From positions 1 to 64,000 of the forward strand of contig JACQZQ010000077.1 of assembly GCA_016213785.1 (NCBI GenBank): a DNA stretch of 64,000 bases, given 5' to 3'. Shown here piece after piece: positions 43,875 to 52,931 of the stretch (the first letter of the stretch is position 1; every line of letters begins with the position of its first letter). Source of the stretch: Acidobacteriota bacterium. GTDB lineage: Bacteria > Acidobacteriota > Blastocatellia > Chloracidobacteriales > JADJPF01. The translations under genes were made by a program, and so were the position numbers. The notes below the pieces were generated by a model, which saw nothing but the letters and a program-made list of their open reading frames with translations, was not told where the DNA came from and did no database searches.

Positions 43875-45941
43875 CTAGTCAATATTAAGTCCTGGAATAT
43901 TGGGTAATAGTCTAGTTCCTGTTGTAGGAGCTTGATGACTAATTAAGGCTTTAGCTTCACGAACTACATCATCTACAGTAAAACCAAAATGTTTAAGTAG
44001 TTCTTTTAGTGGAGCAGAAGCACCAAATTCGCGACGTGCAATAACAGCACCTTCAAAGCCTACATAGCGTCTCCATCCAATTGATGCACCAGCTTCAACG
44101 GCTACACGAGCACGACAGCTAGAAGGAAGTACCGACTCACGATATGCATCATCTTGATCTTCAAAGAGTTCCCAAGATGGCATACTAACTACACGAGCTT
44201 TAATTCCTTCGGCAGTAAGTTTTTCATAAGCACCCACACACCATTGAACTTCTGAACCTGTGCTAATCAAAATTACTTGTGGAGCACCATCGCAATCTGC
44301 AAGTATATAAGCGCCTTTATGCGTACCTTTAGCAGACCCAAACTTAGTGCGATCATAAGTAGGTAGAGCTTGACGGCTAAGAATTAAGGCTACGGGCCGA
44401 TTATTATGTTCCATAATGTAGCGCCAAGATTCTGTTACTTCATTAGCATCGGCAGGTCTTAACACTACAATATAAGGGATAGCTCGAATAGATGAGAGTT
44501 GTTCTATTGGCTGGTGTGTTGGCCCGTCTTCCCCTACACCAATGGAGTCATGAGTATAAATAAATGTAACAGGTAGTTCCATTAAAGCAGCAAGTCTCAT
44601 TGTAGGACGAGAATAATCTGAGAAAATTAAAAACCCTGCTCCATATGGACGAAGCTTAGTAAGAGCCATACCATTAAGAATTGAACCCATAGCGTGTTCA
44701 CGTACACCAAAGTGTAAATTACGTCCACCATAGCTTTCTTTTTGGAATTCACCTGCGTTAGGAATGCGGGTTTTAGTTGATGGGGCTAAGTCAGCAGCAC
44801 CACCTAAGAACCATGGAACACTTTTAGCGACAGCTTCTAGGACTTTAGAAGAGGATTCACGGCTAGCTAAACCTTTTGGATCAGCAGGAAATTCAGGTAA
44901 AGTGCTCTCCCAACCTTCAGGAAGTTTGCCTGCTTGCATTGTTTCCCATTCTTTAGCAAGTTCTGGATGGGCTTCTTTATAAGCAGCAAATTTAACATTC
45001 CAGGCATTTTCTTGTTCCTGACCGCGAGAAATACACATATTTCTATATTCGTCTAGACGCTCAGGGACTAAAAATTTTTCATCTTCAGGCCAACCATAGC
45101 GGCGTTTGGTAAGTTTAATTTCTTCATCTCCTAATGGTTCACCGTGAGCGCCGTGTGTATCTTGTTTATTAGGAGCACCCCAAGCAATATGACTATCAAC
45201 AATAATCATAGTTGGTCGTTCCTTTTCTTTATTAGCTAAGTCTAGAGCTTTAGCTAACATTTCTGTATCATTAGCATCACTAACGCGTAAAACATTCCAA
45301 TGATAAGCCATAAAACGAGCACCAACATCTTCTGTAAATGCAAGTGCGGTATTACCTTCAATAGTTATATGGTTATTGTCATAAATCCAAACAATATTGG
45401 ATAAACCTAAGTGTCCAGCTAGTGAAGCGGCTTCACCAGAAACACCTTCCATCATACAACCATCACCAGCAATAGCATAAATTTTATAATCAACAATTTC
45501 ATGGCCGGGGCGATTAAAATGGCTAGCTAACCAGCGTTGGGCAATTCCCATACCAACGGAATTGGCTACCCCTTGACCTAATGGGCCTGTAGTCGTTTCT
45601 ACTCCAGGAGTAAGATGATACTCTGGATGCCCTGGGGTTTTACTATCCCACTGCCGGAAGTTCTTAAGTTCTTCTAACGGTAAATCATACCCAGAAATAT
45701 GTAGAATGCTATAGAGCAACATAGATGCGTGACCAGCAGAAAGCACAAATCGATCTCTATTAGCCCAATGGGGGTTTTTGGGGTTAAAGTGCATAAACTT
45801 GTTAAATAGAGTATAGGCAACAGGGGCTAGTGCCATTGGTGTGCCTGGGTGACCAGAGTTTGCTTTCTGAACACCATCCATGGCTAGAGTACGAACCGTA
45901 GTTATACATAACTCATCTAAAGACATTTTATCAAGAGACAT
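43875..45941 (-). CDS. tkt: Transketolase
   Basis: This TPP enzyme of the pentose phosphate pathway moves two-carbon units between sugar phosphates. It is 688 residues when started at MSLDKMSLDEL, where GGAAGGAG lies nine bases upstream; the tracked start is 17 codons early. Substrate and TPP residues are visible: NSGHPGTPMALAP, GDGCMMEGVSGEAAS (TPP motif), HDSIGVGEDGPTHQPIEQL and the pyrimidine-domain FGVREHAMG. It stands as a single gene, with prfB behind on the same strand after 150 bases. Confidence 0.96.
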   Translation of the reverse strand: MSLDKMSLDELCITTVRTLAMDGVQKANSGHPGTPMALAPVAYTLFNKFMHFNPKNPHWANRDRFVLSAGHASMLLYSILHISGYDLPLEELKNFRQWDSKTPGHPEYHLTPGVETTTGPLGQGVANSVGMGIAQRWLASHFNRPGHEIVDYKIYAIAGDGCMMEGVSGEAASLAGHLGLSNIVWIYDNNHITIEGNTALAFTEDVGARFMAYHWNVLRVSDANDTEMLAKALDLANKEKERPTMIIVDSHIAWGAPNKQDTHGAHGEPLGDEEIKLTKRRYGWPEDEKFLVPERLDEYRNMCISRGQEQENAWNVKFAAYKEAHPELAKEWETMQAGKLPEGWESTLPEFPADPKGLASRESSSKVLEAVAKSVPWFLGGAADLAPSTKTRIPNAGEFQKESYGGRNLHFGVREHAMGSILNGMALTKLRPYGAGFLIFSDYSRPTMRLAALMELPVTFIYTHDSIGVGEDGPTHQPIEQLSSIRAIPYIVVLRPADANEVTESWRYIMEHNNRPVALILSRQALPTYDRTKFGSAKGTHKGAYILADCDGAPQVILISTGSEVQWCVGAYEKLTAEGIKARVVSMPSWELFEDQDDAYRESVLPSSCRARVAVEAGASIGWRRYVGFEGAVIARREFGASAPLKELLKHFGFTVDDVVREAKALISHQAPTTGTRLLPNIPGLNID

Positions 45942-46097
45942 TATAAATAGCTCCTTCCGTTGGGTATTTTGTTTATTAGGCTTGTCTATCAAGGATTTAG
46001 AGATATTACTGGGCGCGAACTATAACATACCAAATAGGTAAAAACAACCAATGGACACTGCTTCTTAAGGTAAGAAGTTAACTCATTTTTTATACAT

Positions 46098-47220
46098 CTA
46101 GAGGGTTTCACTAGTAGTTGCCATTTTTTGACGAGAATTTTGTAATAAATATTCCTTAATAAAATCATCTATTTCACCATCTAAAACAGCATCTACATCA
46201 CTTACTTCGTATTTAGTACGAGCATCTTTTACTAAACGATAGGGTTGTAGGACATAGTTACGAATTTGTGAGCCAAAACTAATATCCATTTTGGCAGCTT
46301 CTTGTTTAGCTAGCTCTTCTCGTTTTTTTTGCATTTCTAGTTCATAGAGTCTTGCGCGTAAAACCTTAAAAGCAACTTCACGGTTTTGATGTTGTGAGCG
46401 TTGATTTTGACAGCTAACCACAATACCTGTTGGAAAATGGGTAATACGAACAGCAGAATCAGTGGTATTAATATGTTGACCGCCTGCACCTGAGGAGCGA
46501 TATGTGTCTACACGAATATCTTTTTCATTAATTTCTATTTGGATTTCATCATCTATTTCAGGGACTACATCAACTGAGGCAAAACTTGTTTCACGGCTAT
46601 GAGCCGTATTAAATGGAGAGTTACGGACAAGGCGATGTACCCCGCTTTCAGATTTTAGTAACCCATAGGCATAATCTCCTGTAACAGTAAAATAGGCTGA
46701 TTTAATTCCAGCTTCTTTACCCGCTTGTTCATCTAAGAGTTCTGTCTTAAAACCTTTTCTCTCAGCCCAGCGAAGATATAGCCTAAGTAACATTTCTGCC
46801 CAATCTTGAGCATCTACTCCCCCTGCGCCTGATTTAATTTCTACAATGGCATTTGCGCTATCATTTTCACCAGAAAATAGCATTTCGGTTTCTGTATCAG
46901 CTAGGGTTTTTTCTAGTTTAGATAAGGTTTTTCGTAGTTCTACTAAAGAATGTTCATCCTCTTCAGCAAATTCAAGTAGGACTTCAATATCTCCTAACAT
47001 TCTATCTATTTCTTGGGATAGTTGGACATGATTTTCTAAACGGCGGCGTTTTTGTAAAATCTTTTGTGCTCGTGATTGGTCATTCCAAAAGTCTTGGGCA
47101 GAGGCTTGTTCTTCAATTTTTATTAGCTCTTTTTGTTTACTTTCAACATCAAAGGAACCTCCTTAGCTCTAGAACACGGCTATGGAGGCTTTCATAGTCT
47201 TGTTTAAGCTCATCTATCAT
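46098..47220 (-). CDS. prfB: Peptide chain release factor 2, expressed by programmed +1 frameshift
   Basis: The ORF track shows only the second reading frame. Translation begins at ATG 47220-47218 (MIDELKQDYESL), reaches CTT-TGA at 47154-47149, shifts +1 by skipping 47151, and continues with GATGTTGAAAG to the stop at 46098. The product is 373 residues, close to the usual 365. RF2 motifs are intact: SPF (tripeptide that reads UGA/UAA) in RNSPFNTAH, and GGQ in SSGAGGQHINTT. AGGAGG of the lnt 3' end serves as ribosome site, and the start directly abuts the lnt stop, so expression is coupled. Confidence 0.95.
47149..47163 (-). promoter_or_regulatory. RF2 autoregulatory frameshift site
   Basis: AGGAGG-TTC-CTT-TGA: an internal Shine-Dalgarno sequence three bases before the slippery CTT-TGA. 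This is the standard bacterial arrangement that makes RF2 synthesis depend on RF2 shortage at UGA. Confidence 0.95.
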
Positions 47221-48792
47221 TTAAGCTTTCCTCCTAACAAATATTTTTGAAGCGGGTAATATTAGCAGTAAGGTTATTAAGATACAAGCAAATGCAAACA
47301 CATCTCCAAAACGAGTGTAAAAAGTAAGTGGAAGTTTTTCTTTTACTTTTTCTATTTGCCAGAGTCTTAGTGCAGTTTCAAAAACTGGTGTTTCATCTTT
47401 AATTTGACCATTTTGGTCAATATAAGCAGAAATCCCAACATTTGTGACTCTTAAAAGAGGTCGATTTGTCTCTACTGCTCGCATAACAACATGGGCTAAA
47501 TGCTGGCGAGAAATAGGTGTTTTGCCAAACCATCCATCATTAGCAACATTTATAAAAGCTGTTGCCCCGCTACGAGCGGTTTCGCGAGTAATGTCTGGAA
47601 AAACTGACTCAAAACAGATAAATACTCCTATCTTTATTCCTTCTATTTCTACTGTAGAATAATTATTAGCGGGTGTGTAATCCCCTGCTAAAGCAGGGAT
47701 TCGGTCAATAAGCGGCAAATAACCTCTCATTGGAACATATTCACCAAAAGGAAGAAGATGAATCTTATTATACTGTCCAACACGATCACCTTCTGGGCTT
47801 ATAAGCATTACGCTATTATACTGACCTTTAGCATTTTCTGTTTCAGCCTCGCCATTAAATAAAAGATAGACTTTATGTTTTTGGGTAAATTCTCTAAATA
47901 TATTTTTCCAATCTGAATCACTATCATAAGCAAAATTAAAGGGGGCTTCAGGCCAAGCAACTAAAATGGTCTGAGACTCACTATTTTTCAAATCTCTAAG
48001 TTTTGTTATACCTTGAAGACTTAAATCTATTTGACGTGAAAGGCTTTCGCTAAGCTCTTCTTGAGGGACATTAACAGGCGCTAGAGCCTGGGCAGCAACC
48101 ACGTTTATTAAACTTTTTGAATCTTTTTCTAGTGCAACTTCTTTAATATAAATTTTGCCAATTATAGGAACTGCTAAACAAACTAAAAGACTTATTGAAG
48201 AAACTAAAATGGTTAAACGGGTTCGTTTACAAATAAGTAAAGTGATTGCAGCACTAGACAAGACAACTAGAGTACTAATTAAAAATACTCCTCCAAAACG
48301 TGAAGGCCAAATTATGCTAGGAGAAAAGCTCTGTGAATAGCCTAAAGCATTCCACCCTACGCCAGAAACATGTAACCTAAGATACTCTACTGCTGACCAA
48401 ATAATAGGAGCAAAAATTAAAGCTTCTATTCCTAGTTTTCTTACTATGTAATTAAAAGAGGCTGAAAATATTGCAGGAAAAAGAGAAACAATAGCTACTA
48501 GAATTAATGCTAATAGATGAGCAATTAATACTGGTAATTCGCCATAATTTATCATTGAATAAGTTATCCAATAACAAGTGCCATAAAAATAAACTATGCC
48601 AAATAATTCACCTAATAAAAAAGCAAATATAGTTTTTTGAACTGTGGAGAGTGCGTAAAGTAATGGGATTAAAGAAAACCAAGTTAGAAAAGAGAAACCA
48701 AAGTTGGGAAAAGAAAAAACCGTAAGAATACCTGAAAGTAGGGCAAGCAAAATAGAGACTAAGATTGGTGGTTGGTTGAAAGCATTTGTCAT
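47221..48792 (-). CDS. lnt: Apolipoprotein N-acyltransferase
   Basis: Lnt attaches the third fatty acid to the amino terminus of lipoproteins in the inner membrane. The protein is 523 residues with about six N-terminal membrane helices (1-220), a periplasmic nitrilase-like domain and one C-terminal helix. The catalytic Glu is in AWPEAPFNF, Lys in YNKIHLLPFGEYVP and Cys in GVFICFESVFPD, so the triad is complete. Its stop codon directly precedes the prfB start. Presence of Lnt indicates a diderm with triacylated lipoproteins. Confidence 0.94.
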   Translation of the reverse strand: MTNAFNQPPILVSILLALLSGILTVFSFPNFGFSFLTWFSLIPLLYALSTVQKTIFAFLLGELFGIVYFYGTCYWITYSMINYGELPVLIAHLLALILVAIVSLFPAIFSASFNYIVRKLGIEALIFAPIIWSAVEYLRLHVSGVGWNALGYSQSFSPSIIWPSRFGGVFLISTLVVLSSAAITLLICKRTRLTILVSSISLLVCLAVPIIGKIYIKEVALEKDSKSLINVVAAQALAPVNVPQEELSESLSRQIDLSLQGITKLRDLKNSESQTILVAWPEAPFNFAYDSDSDWKNIFREFTQKHKVYLLFNGEAETENAKGQYNSVMLISPEGDRVGQYNKIHLLPFGEYVPMRGYLPLIDRIPALAGDYTPANNYSTVEIEGIKIGVFICFESVFPDITRETARSGATAFINVANDGWFGKTPISRQHLAHVVMRAVETNRPLLRVTNVGISAYIDQNGQIKDETPVFETALRLWQIEKVKEKLPLTFYTRFGDVFAFACILITLLLILPASKIFVRRKA

Positions 48793-48809
48793 TAAAAAAA
48801 TTTAATTTA

Positions 48810-48832
48810 TGCCCAGAAGCATCTCCTGGGCA
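48810..48832. terminator. Small hairpin between the SPOR-protein gene and lnt
   Basis: TGCCCAG-x9-CTGGGCA has a 7 bp stem. It lies after the SPOR-protein gene and before lnt on the minus strand. A weak terminator or RNA-stability hairpin is likely; there is no T-run. Confidence 0.5.
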
Positions 48833-48871
48833 GTTTGCTATATTTTAAAGTCTTTGGACATAATTTAAGAC

Positions 48872-49423
48872 TTATTGTTTTTCAGTTGGTCGGGGCATAA
48901 CTTGTATGCCTTTGAAATTGTGTTCTTGTTGTAATTCTTCTGCCACTTGGCGTGCTGTATCTACATCATAAGGGCCTACTCTTACAACATAAAATTGAGC
49001 CACAGAGTTTGGTTGTGGGGCAATAAGATGTACACTATCTATTTTAATTTTACGTAATGTTTCTACTATCTTATCAGCATCTTCTTGAGAAGAAGCTGAA
49101 GCAACTTGAATATAGTACTTTTCGCTATTATCTGGAAGAAAGTCTTTTTTCTGTTCAATAAAAGCTTTTTCTGATGTTTCTGCTCTATTTTCTATGGTTG
49201 GGTTAGGGTCAAGTCTTTTACTTGGAATAGGGTCTTTTGTAGTGATAGAAGATGTATTAGCGCTTGTTGTAATGGAATTATTATTAGACCAACGACCAAC
49301 AAAAATCCCTAACACATAAAAGCTTAAACATAAAATTAATAAAACAACAAAGCTAACTACCCCTTGGAATTCCGTCCAAGGAGGAAGTTCTCTTTCACGA
49401 GTACGTCCTCTGTCTTTATCCAC
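48872..49423 (-). CDS. SPOR-domain membrane protein
   Basis: The 183-residue product starts with a charged cytoplasmic segment (RGRTRERELPPW), one membrane helix (about 22-45), a Ser/Thr/Pro-rich linker and a C-terminal SPOR domain (about 105-180; YYIQVASASSQEDADKIVET and YVVRVGPYDVDTARQVAEEL). SPOR domains bind peptidoglycan with stripped stem peptides, mainly at the division septum, so a cell-division or wall role in the periplasm is expected. The GTG start is supported by AGAGG ten bases before. Confidence 0.88.
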   Translation of the reverse strand: MDKDRGRTRERELPPWTEFQGVVSFVVLLILCLSFYVLGIFVGRWSNNNSITTSANTSSITTKDPIPSKRLDPNPTIENRAETSEKAFIEQKKDFLPDNSEKYYIQVASASSQEDADKIVETLRKIKIDSVHLIAPQPNSVAQFYVVRVGPYDVDTARQVAEELQQEHNFKGIQVMPRPTEKQ

Positions 49424-49440
49424 TGATGTAAACCTCTTTA

Positions 49441-49473
49441 GTATTTTTAGTATTTTTAGTATTTTTAGTATTT
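49441..49473. repeat. 9 bp tandem repeats (GTATTTTTA), 3.7 copies
   Basis: GTATTTTTA is repeated three times and then partly a fourth time, about 20 bases before the SPOR-protein start codon. It may be a slippage-prone promoter or leader spacer. Confidence 0.85.
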
Positions 49474-49557
49474 CCTTAATGAATTTTGTAGGGGGGCTAA
49501 ATAGTGGTTAATCTTAGCATAGAGAAAAAAGTAGAGCTAACTTTTTTTGACAACAAT

Positions 49558-49839
49558 TTAAGTCAAAATAACTTCTACTTCAAGTAAAACTCCTTTTGTA
49601 CCAATAACTTTCACTTTTGAGCCTTTAAGTATTTTATCGCTAGTAATCGCTTTCCAAACTTCCCCAGATATTAGCACTAATCCTAGTGGATCAAGATCTG
49701 TTTCTGCTATTGCAGTTCTACCAACTAAATTTCTATCATCACTTTTCAATTTATGTTGTCTAGAACTAATGGCTATATATAGTAGTAATCCTATAAATAG
49801 AATAGTTAAAAATAAAGCTAGAAAAAATATTATTTTCAT
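49558..49839 (-). CDS. NfeD-like short membrane protein
   Basis: The 93-residue product has one N-terminal membrane helix (about 3-25) and a C-terminal OB-fold domain (LVGRTAIAETDLDPLGLVLI, SGEVWKAITSD, KVKVIGTKGVLLEVE). The pattern G-x-A...L-x-P-x-G-x-V...G-x-x-W-x-A is the NfeD C-terminal signature. NfeD proteins work with stomatin/SPFH scaffold proteins in membrane organisation, but no SPFH gene is next to it. It starts 16 bases after the TPR gene, so both are probably in one operon. Confidence 0.85.
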   Translation of the reverse strand: MKIIFFLALFLTILFIGLLLYIAISSRQHKLKSDDRNLVGRTAIAETDLDPLGLVLISGEVWKAITSDKILKGSKVKVIGTKGVLLEVEVILT

Positions 49840-49855
49840 TTAATAGCTAAAAATT

Positions 49856-51517
49856 TTACTTATTTTCAGGCTCGATTAAGCGTTGTAAGGCTAGGGCATC
49901 GCGGTCTTGAGGGCTTAAGCTAAGAGCTTGTTTAAGATGTGTTTTAGCTTGAACCAGATCATTTTTTTGAAAATAAATTCTCCCTAATAAAACATGGGCA
50001 GGGACTAGTTTAGGGTTCCAAAAAATAGCAGCTTTAAGCGAAGTAATAGCTGCGTCGATATTAGCATTACGCTCATGTAGTCTTCCTATCAAAAGATGAG
50101 CCTCAGAATTATCTGGAGCGGTTTTTAATATATCGTTTAAGCTTGCAATAGCTTCTTTATCACGGCCTGCAATAAAAAACCCTTGAGCTTTGGCTAAAAG
50201 CGTATCTATTTGTTCAGCTTGTTTAGCAAGAGTTGTATTAGCTCTTGTGTCACGGCTACGAACAAGCCTTAAATAAGCTGTTCGGCTAAAATGATCTTTA
50301 AGACGCATTAAAATAGGAATTTTTCCACTTGTTTCCCATTTAGCAAAATCTGGTAAATTCTTTTTTGCCTCATCTACTGCAAGACTAGCTTCAGAGCTTT
50401 GATTCATCTTTTCCAAGCTTTTAGCCAAAATATAATAAGCTTGACCATCTTTAGTTTCTCGTTTTATAAGCTGGTTAAGCTGATTAGCAGCAGCACTATA
50501 TTGTCCAGCACGCCAAAAAGTATAGCCATAGTTAAAAAGTAGATCATTATCGCGAGGAGAGGCTTGGATAGCTAATCCTAATAGCTTAATAGCCTCATCA
50601 TAGTTAAATTTTCTTAATTCTAAGGCTGCGGCATTATTAAAAACTTCATAAAGAGGTAAAAGGTTTGTAAGAGGTTTTAGTATGGTAGAAGCTTTTTCAT
50701 TATCTCCTAATTGTAGACAAGCAACAGCACGATAAAATTGTGCTTCTAGGTAAAAATTATCTTTTTCACCAACTTTATCTAACCAATTTAGACCATCTTT
50801 GTAGTTAGCTTCATCATAATAAAGATGACCTAGAGTAAATACTGCATCAGGATATTGACCTCCTGTTGCTTGTTGGTATTCAGATATAGCACGAAAAAGG
50901 AATTTAACTTTATCGTCTCTATTAGAAGTAAGAGAGGCTTTAACATAGCTTTCAAAGGCATTTGAAGGAACAACTGTTGCTCTATTAATAATTTGTTCTC
51001 GTGAAAAAGCAAAACCAGAAATACGATTAGAAAGAACTTCCCAGGCTAATTTTCCTTGGATAACTTGTAGATCATTAATTGTCCCATTAAAAGTATAGTC
51101 ATTACCAATTGCTCTACCTTCACGTAGATCAATCATTCTAGAAGTAACAATGATTGTACGGCTTTTTCCCTCACCTAAAATATTATAGTTACCAATTAGA
51201 ATAATATCTGCACCTGCTTTTTCTCCTATTTTAATGGCACTAGCTCTAGTAAGTACTACAGTAGGAGAAAGTCCTAATCTTTCATAGGCTAAGTTACGTT
51301 CTTCAACATCTAGTGGAGTCAAGCCTAAATTATTGAGTAAGTTAGATATTGATATAGAGAATCCTTCTCCAATCCAGTTATATTCTGTTCTGCCCGAAAT
51401 ATTTTCAAAGGGAAGTGCTAGTATTGCCTCACCAGCATAGCTAAAAGTTGCTTGTGAAAGGATAAAAAGTAGTGTGAAAGAAATTAAGCGTAAAACAAAA
51501 CAAAATTTGGCTAACAT
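49856..51517 (-). CDS. Secreted FlgO/TolB-N-like and TPR-repeat protein
   Basis: The 553-residue product has a signal peptide (about 1-28). A domain at about 30-160 (ILALPFENISGRTEYNWIGE, GADIILIGNYNI) resembles the nucleotide-independent FlgO/curli-assembly-like fold found before TPR arrays. At least eight TPR-type repeats follow to the end (for example EAHLLIGRLHERNANIDAAI and VPAHVLLGRIYFQKNDLVQA). TPR proteins are scaffolds for protein complexes; the partner here is unknown and the location is periplasmic or outer-membrane side. AAGGAGAG precedes the ATG. It heads the NfeD-like gene. Confidence 0.82.
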   Translation of the reverse strand: MLAKFCFVLRLISFTLLFILSQATFSYAGEAILALPFENISGRTEYNWIGEGFSISISNLLNNLGLTPLDVEERNLAYERLGLSPTVVLTRASAIKIGEKAGADIILIGNYNILGEGKSRTIIVTSRMIDLREGRAIGNDYTFNGTINDLQVIQGKLAWEVLSNRISGFAFSREQIINRATVVPSNAFESYVKASLTSNRDDKVKFLFRAISEYQQATGGQYPDAVFTLGHLYYDEANYKDGLNWLDKVGEKDNFYLEAQFYRAVACLQLGDNEKASTILKPLTNLLPLYEVFNNAAALELRKFNYDEAIKLLGLAIQASPRDNDLLFNYGYTFWRAGQYSAAANQLNQLIKRETKDGQAYYILAKSLEKMNQSSEASLAVDEAKKNLPDFAKWETSGKIPILMRLKDHFSRTAYLRLVRSRDTRANTTLAKQAEQIDTLLAKAQGFFIAGRDKEAIASLNDILKTAPDNSEAHLLIGRLHERNANIDAAITSLKAAIFWNPKLVPAHVLLGRIYFQKNDLVQAKTHLKQALSLSPQDRDALALQRLIEPENK

Positions 51518-51667
51518 TTAAGATTCTCTCCTTAGAGCAATATTACTTGAGAGACTTTTTAGACAAAAACAAAAAAGCCGCCTAAAAAGCTTCTATCCTC
51601 AAAATGATTTGCTTATTTTTAAGGAGATGCATTATTAGAGCAGCGCGTTTGTTTAGAAAAATAAGTA

Positions 51668-51717
51668 AAGCTTTTCCTTAAACTTTATAATTTCTATAAA
51701 CTTTTAAGGAAAAGCTT
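51668..51717 (-). terminator. Terminator of the tRNA operon
   Basis: AAGCTTTTCCTTAAA and TTTAAGGAAAAGCTT form a perfect 15 bp stem with an inner TTATA/TATAA extension. It begins three bases after the tRNA-Glu end on the minus strand. Confidence 0.8.
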
Positions 51718-51719
51718 AA

Positions 51720-51794
51720 CGTCTCGGACGGGATTCGAACCCGTGTCGCCGCCGTGAAAGGGCGGTATCCTGAGCCGGACTAGATGACCGAGAC
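51720..51794 (-). tRNA. tRNA-Glu (UUC)
   Basis: The cloverleaf is complete on the minus strand: acceptor GTCTCGG/CCGAGAC, T arm ACGGG-TTCGAAT-CCCGT and anticodon arm around CCTTTCA with anticodon TTC. The CCA end is not encoded. It lies 21 bases after tRNA-Lys and shares its transcript. Confidence 0.95.
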
Positions 51795-51815
51795 TTAATT
51801 ATTAATTGTAAGAGG

Positions 51816-51888
51816 TGAGCCGTGGTGGGCTCGAACCACCGACCCTTTGGTTAAAAGCCAAATGCTCTACCGGCTGAGCTAACGGCCC
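51816..51888 (-). tRNA. tRNA-Lys (UUU)
   Basis: Minus strand; acceptor GGGCCGT/ACGGCTC, D arm TAGCTCAG, anticodon loop CTTTTAA (anticodon TTT) and T arm GGTGG-TTCGAGC-CCACC. The 3' end is followed by CCT, so CCA must be added after processing. Confidence 0.95.
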
Positions 51889-52129
51889 CCAAGATTTAGA
51901 ACTTTCAAAAATCCTTTGCATTAGGAAAGTGCTATTATTAAACCTGGCTTTTCTAAATGTCAAGCTTTTCTTTAAAAACTTTTCCGGGTTAGAAAAATAC
52001 TCTTTTGCTCCACCTAGGATAAAATAGGGCTTTCTTCTTTGCCCAAAATAATTTATTTATGTTAGTATCTTACAAAATTTACGTATATTAGCTTTAGTTT
52101 TCTATACTCTAATATCTGAAGAATCAATT

Positions 52130-52400
52130 AGTTGTCACTTACCTAGTCCTAAAGGACTAGGCTTATTAGGGTAAAAGCTAATAAGTCCACGTGACCAAAC
52201 TAAGCTGTATGTGAAGCTACGTTATTAGAAGAGTTAAAGAACACACCTTGGAATGCGTGCCAGTTCCAAGCGCTGTAACCAGTAAGCTAAACAACTGCAA
52301 GGGGTATAGTGGTAATGCTTATTGGATATACTAACTAATAACTTTGTCGAGGCAGACTTACCCCAGTAATGGGAGATTTGTAGAGTAATCTACTAATTTT
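52130..52400 (+). ncRNA. Solo HEARO / IscB-type omega-RNA-like element (no nuclease gene)
   Basis: The region is densely folded for so AT-rich a spacer: CCTAGTCC-TAAA-GGACTAGG, CTTATTAG-x8-CTAATAAG, CTTGGAA-x10-TTCCAAG and GTAGA-GTAA-TCTAC. A possible pseudoknot joins CAGTAAGC with GACTTACC. The order of a first TAAA-loop hairpin, the second stem with GGTAAAAG loop, the CCAGTAAGC...GACTTACCCC pair and a 3' stem near CTAATTTTTT recalls HEARO RNAs, the omega-RNAs of IscB systems. That recognition is from memory and needs a covariance search. No iscB or other nuclease ORF follows. The gap from 51895 to 52502 has no other gene. Confidence 0.5.
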
Positions 52401-52453
52401 TTGGGGAAGAGTTTTTCTCTTCTCTCTTTATCTTTTTTCTTTTTCAATAGAGG

Positions 52454-52495
52454 CGGCAATTCCTCCGCAACCTAAAGTTTGCGGTCTCTTTGCCG
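52454..52495 (+). repeat. Nested hairpin resembling an IS200/IS605-type right end
   Basis: CGGCAA-x5-CCGCAA-x8-TTGCGG-x5-TTGCCG is a stem with an inner stem, about 60 bases after the HEARO-like element and ending 7 bases before the PilZ gene. Imperfect subterminal hairpins of this kind mark the ends of IS200/IS605-family elements, to which IscB-related elements belong. It could mark the right boundary of the element or control PilZ translation. Confidence 0.45.
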
Positions 52496-52502
52496 AAGAT
52501 TG

Positions 52503-52874
52503 ATGAAAAAACCTAATCAAATCAAAGATCAACAAGTACGCATTAGTCAAACTATTCCTATAATAATAAAAGGGAAAAATGTTGAAGACAAAGCCTACTT
52601 AGAAAAAACTACTGCCGAAGATGTTACTCGTCGAGGTGTTTTCTTTTCTACCCAACAACATTTGATCCCTGGTTCTTCTGTACGCCTTTATTCAGTAAAT
52701 GACCCTACTAAAACTATTGCTAAAGTTGAAGTTGTTTGGGTTCGTAACGAACCTTCTTCAGGTGTTGGCACTAAATTAATAGGTAGTAATCGTAGCTGGA
52801 TGAAATTTTTGTTAGAAAATTCTATCTCTGTCGTAGAAGAAGAAACCAAAACTCAAACTAAAGACGAAATTTAA
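52503..52874 (+). CDS. PilZ-domain protein lacking the usual RxxxR motif
   Basis: The 123-residue product carries the second PilZ element (TAEDVTRRGVFFST, a D-x-T-x-x-G form) and the following strands (GSSVRLYSV, AKVEVVWVRNEP, GVGTKLIG). The first c-di-GMP motif, RxxxR, is not seen; the N-terminus has only QQVRISQTIP. It may therefore not bind the nucleotide, like some pilus-type PilZ proteins. The ORF track starts at a TTG inside the hairpin. I prefer ATG (MKKPNQ), though the ribosome site is weak. Its position directly behind the HEARO-like element suggests that the element may have replaced its upstream region. Confidence 0.75.
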   Translation: MKKPNQIKDQQVRISQTIPIIIKGKNVEDKAYLEKTTAEDVTRRGVFFSTQQHLIPGSSVRLYSVNDPTKTIAKVEVVWVRNEPSSGVGTKLIGSNRSWMKFLLENSISVVEEETKTQTKDEI

Positions 52875-52931
52875 ATTTATACTGATTAAGTAAAATAGAT
52901 TAACACATATTAACTAGAAATTGTATTAAGT

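Noticed and set aside
44764-44982. Plus-strand ORF antisense to transketolase (also 36785, 38316, 47444, 48155, 32953)
   Set aside because: Antisense shadows with no start signal or recognisable product.
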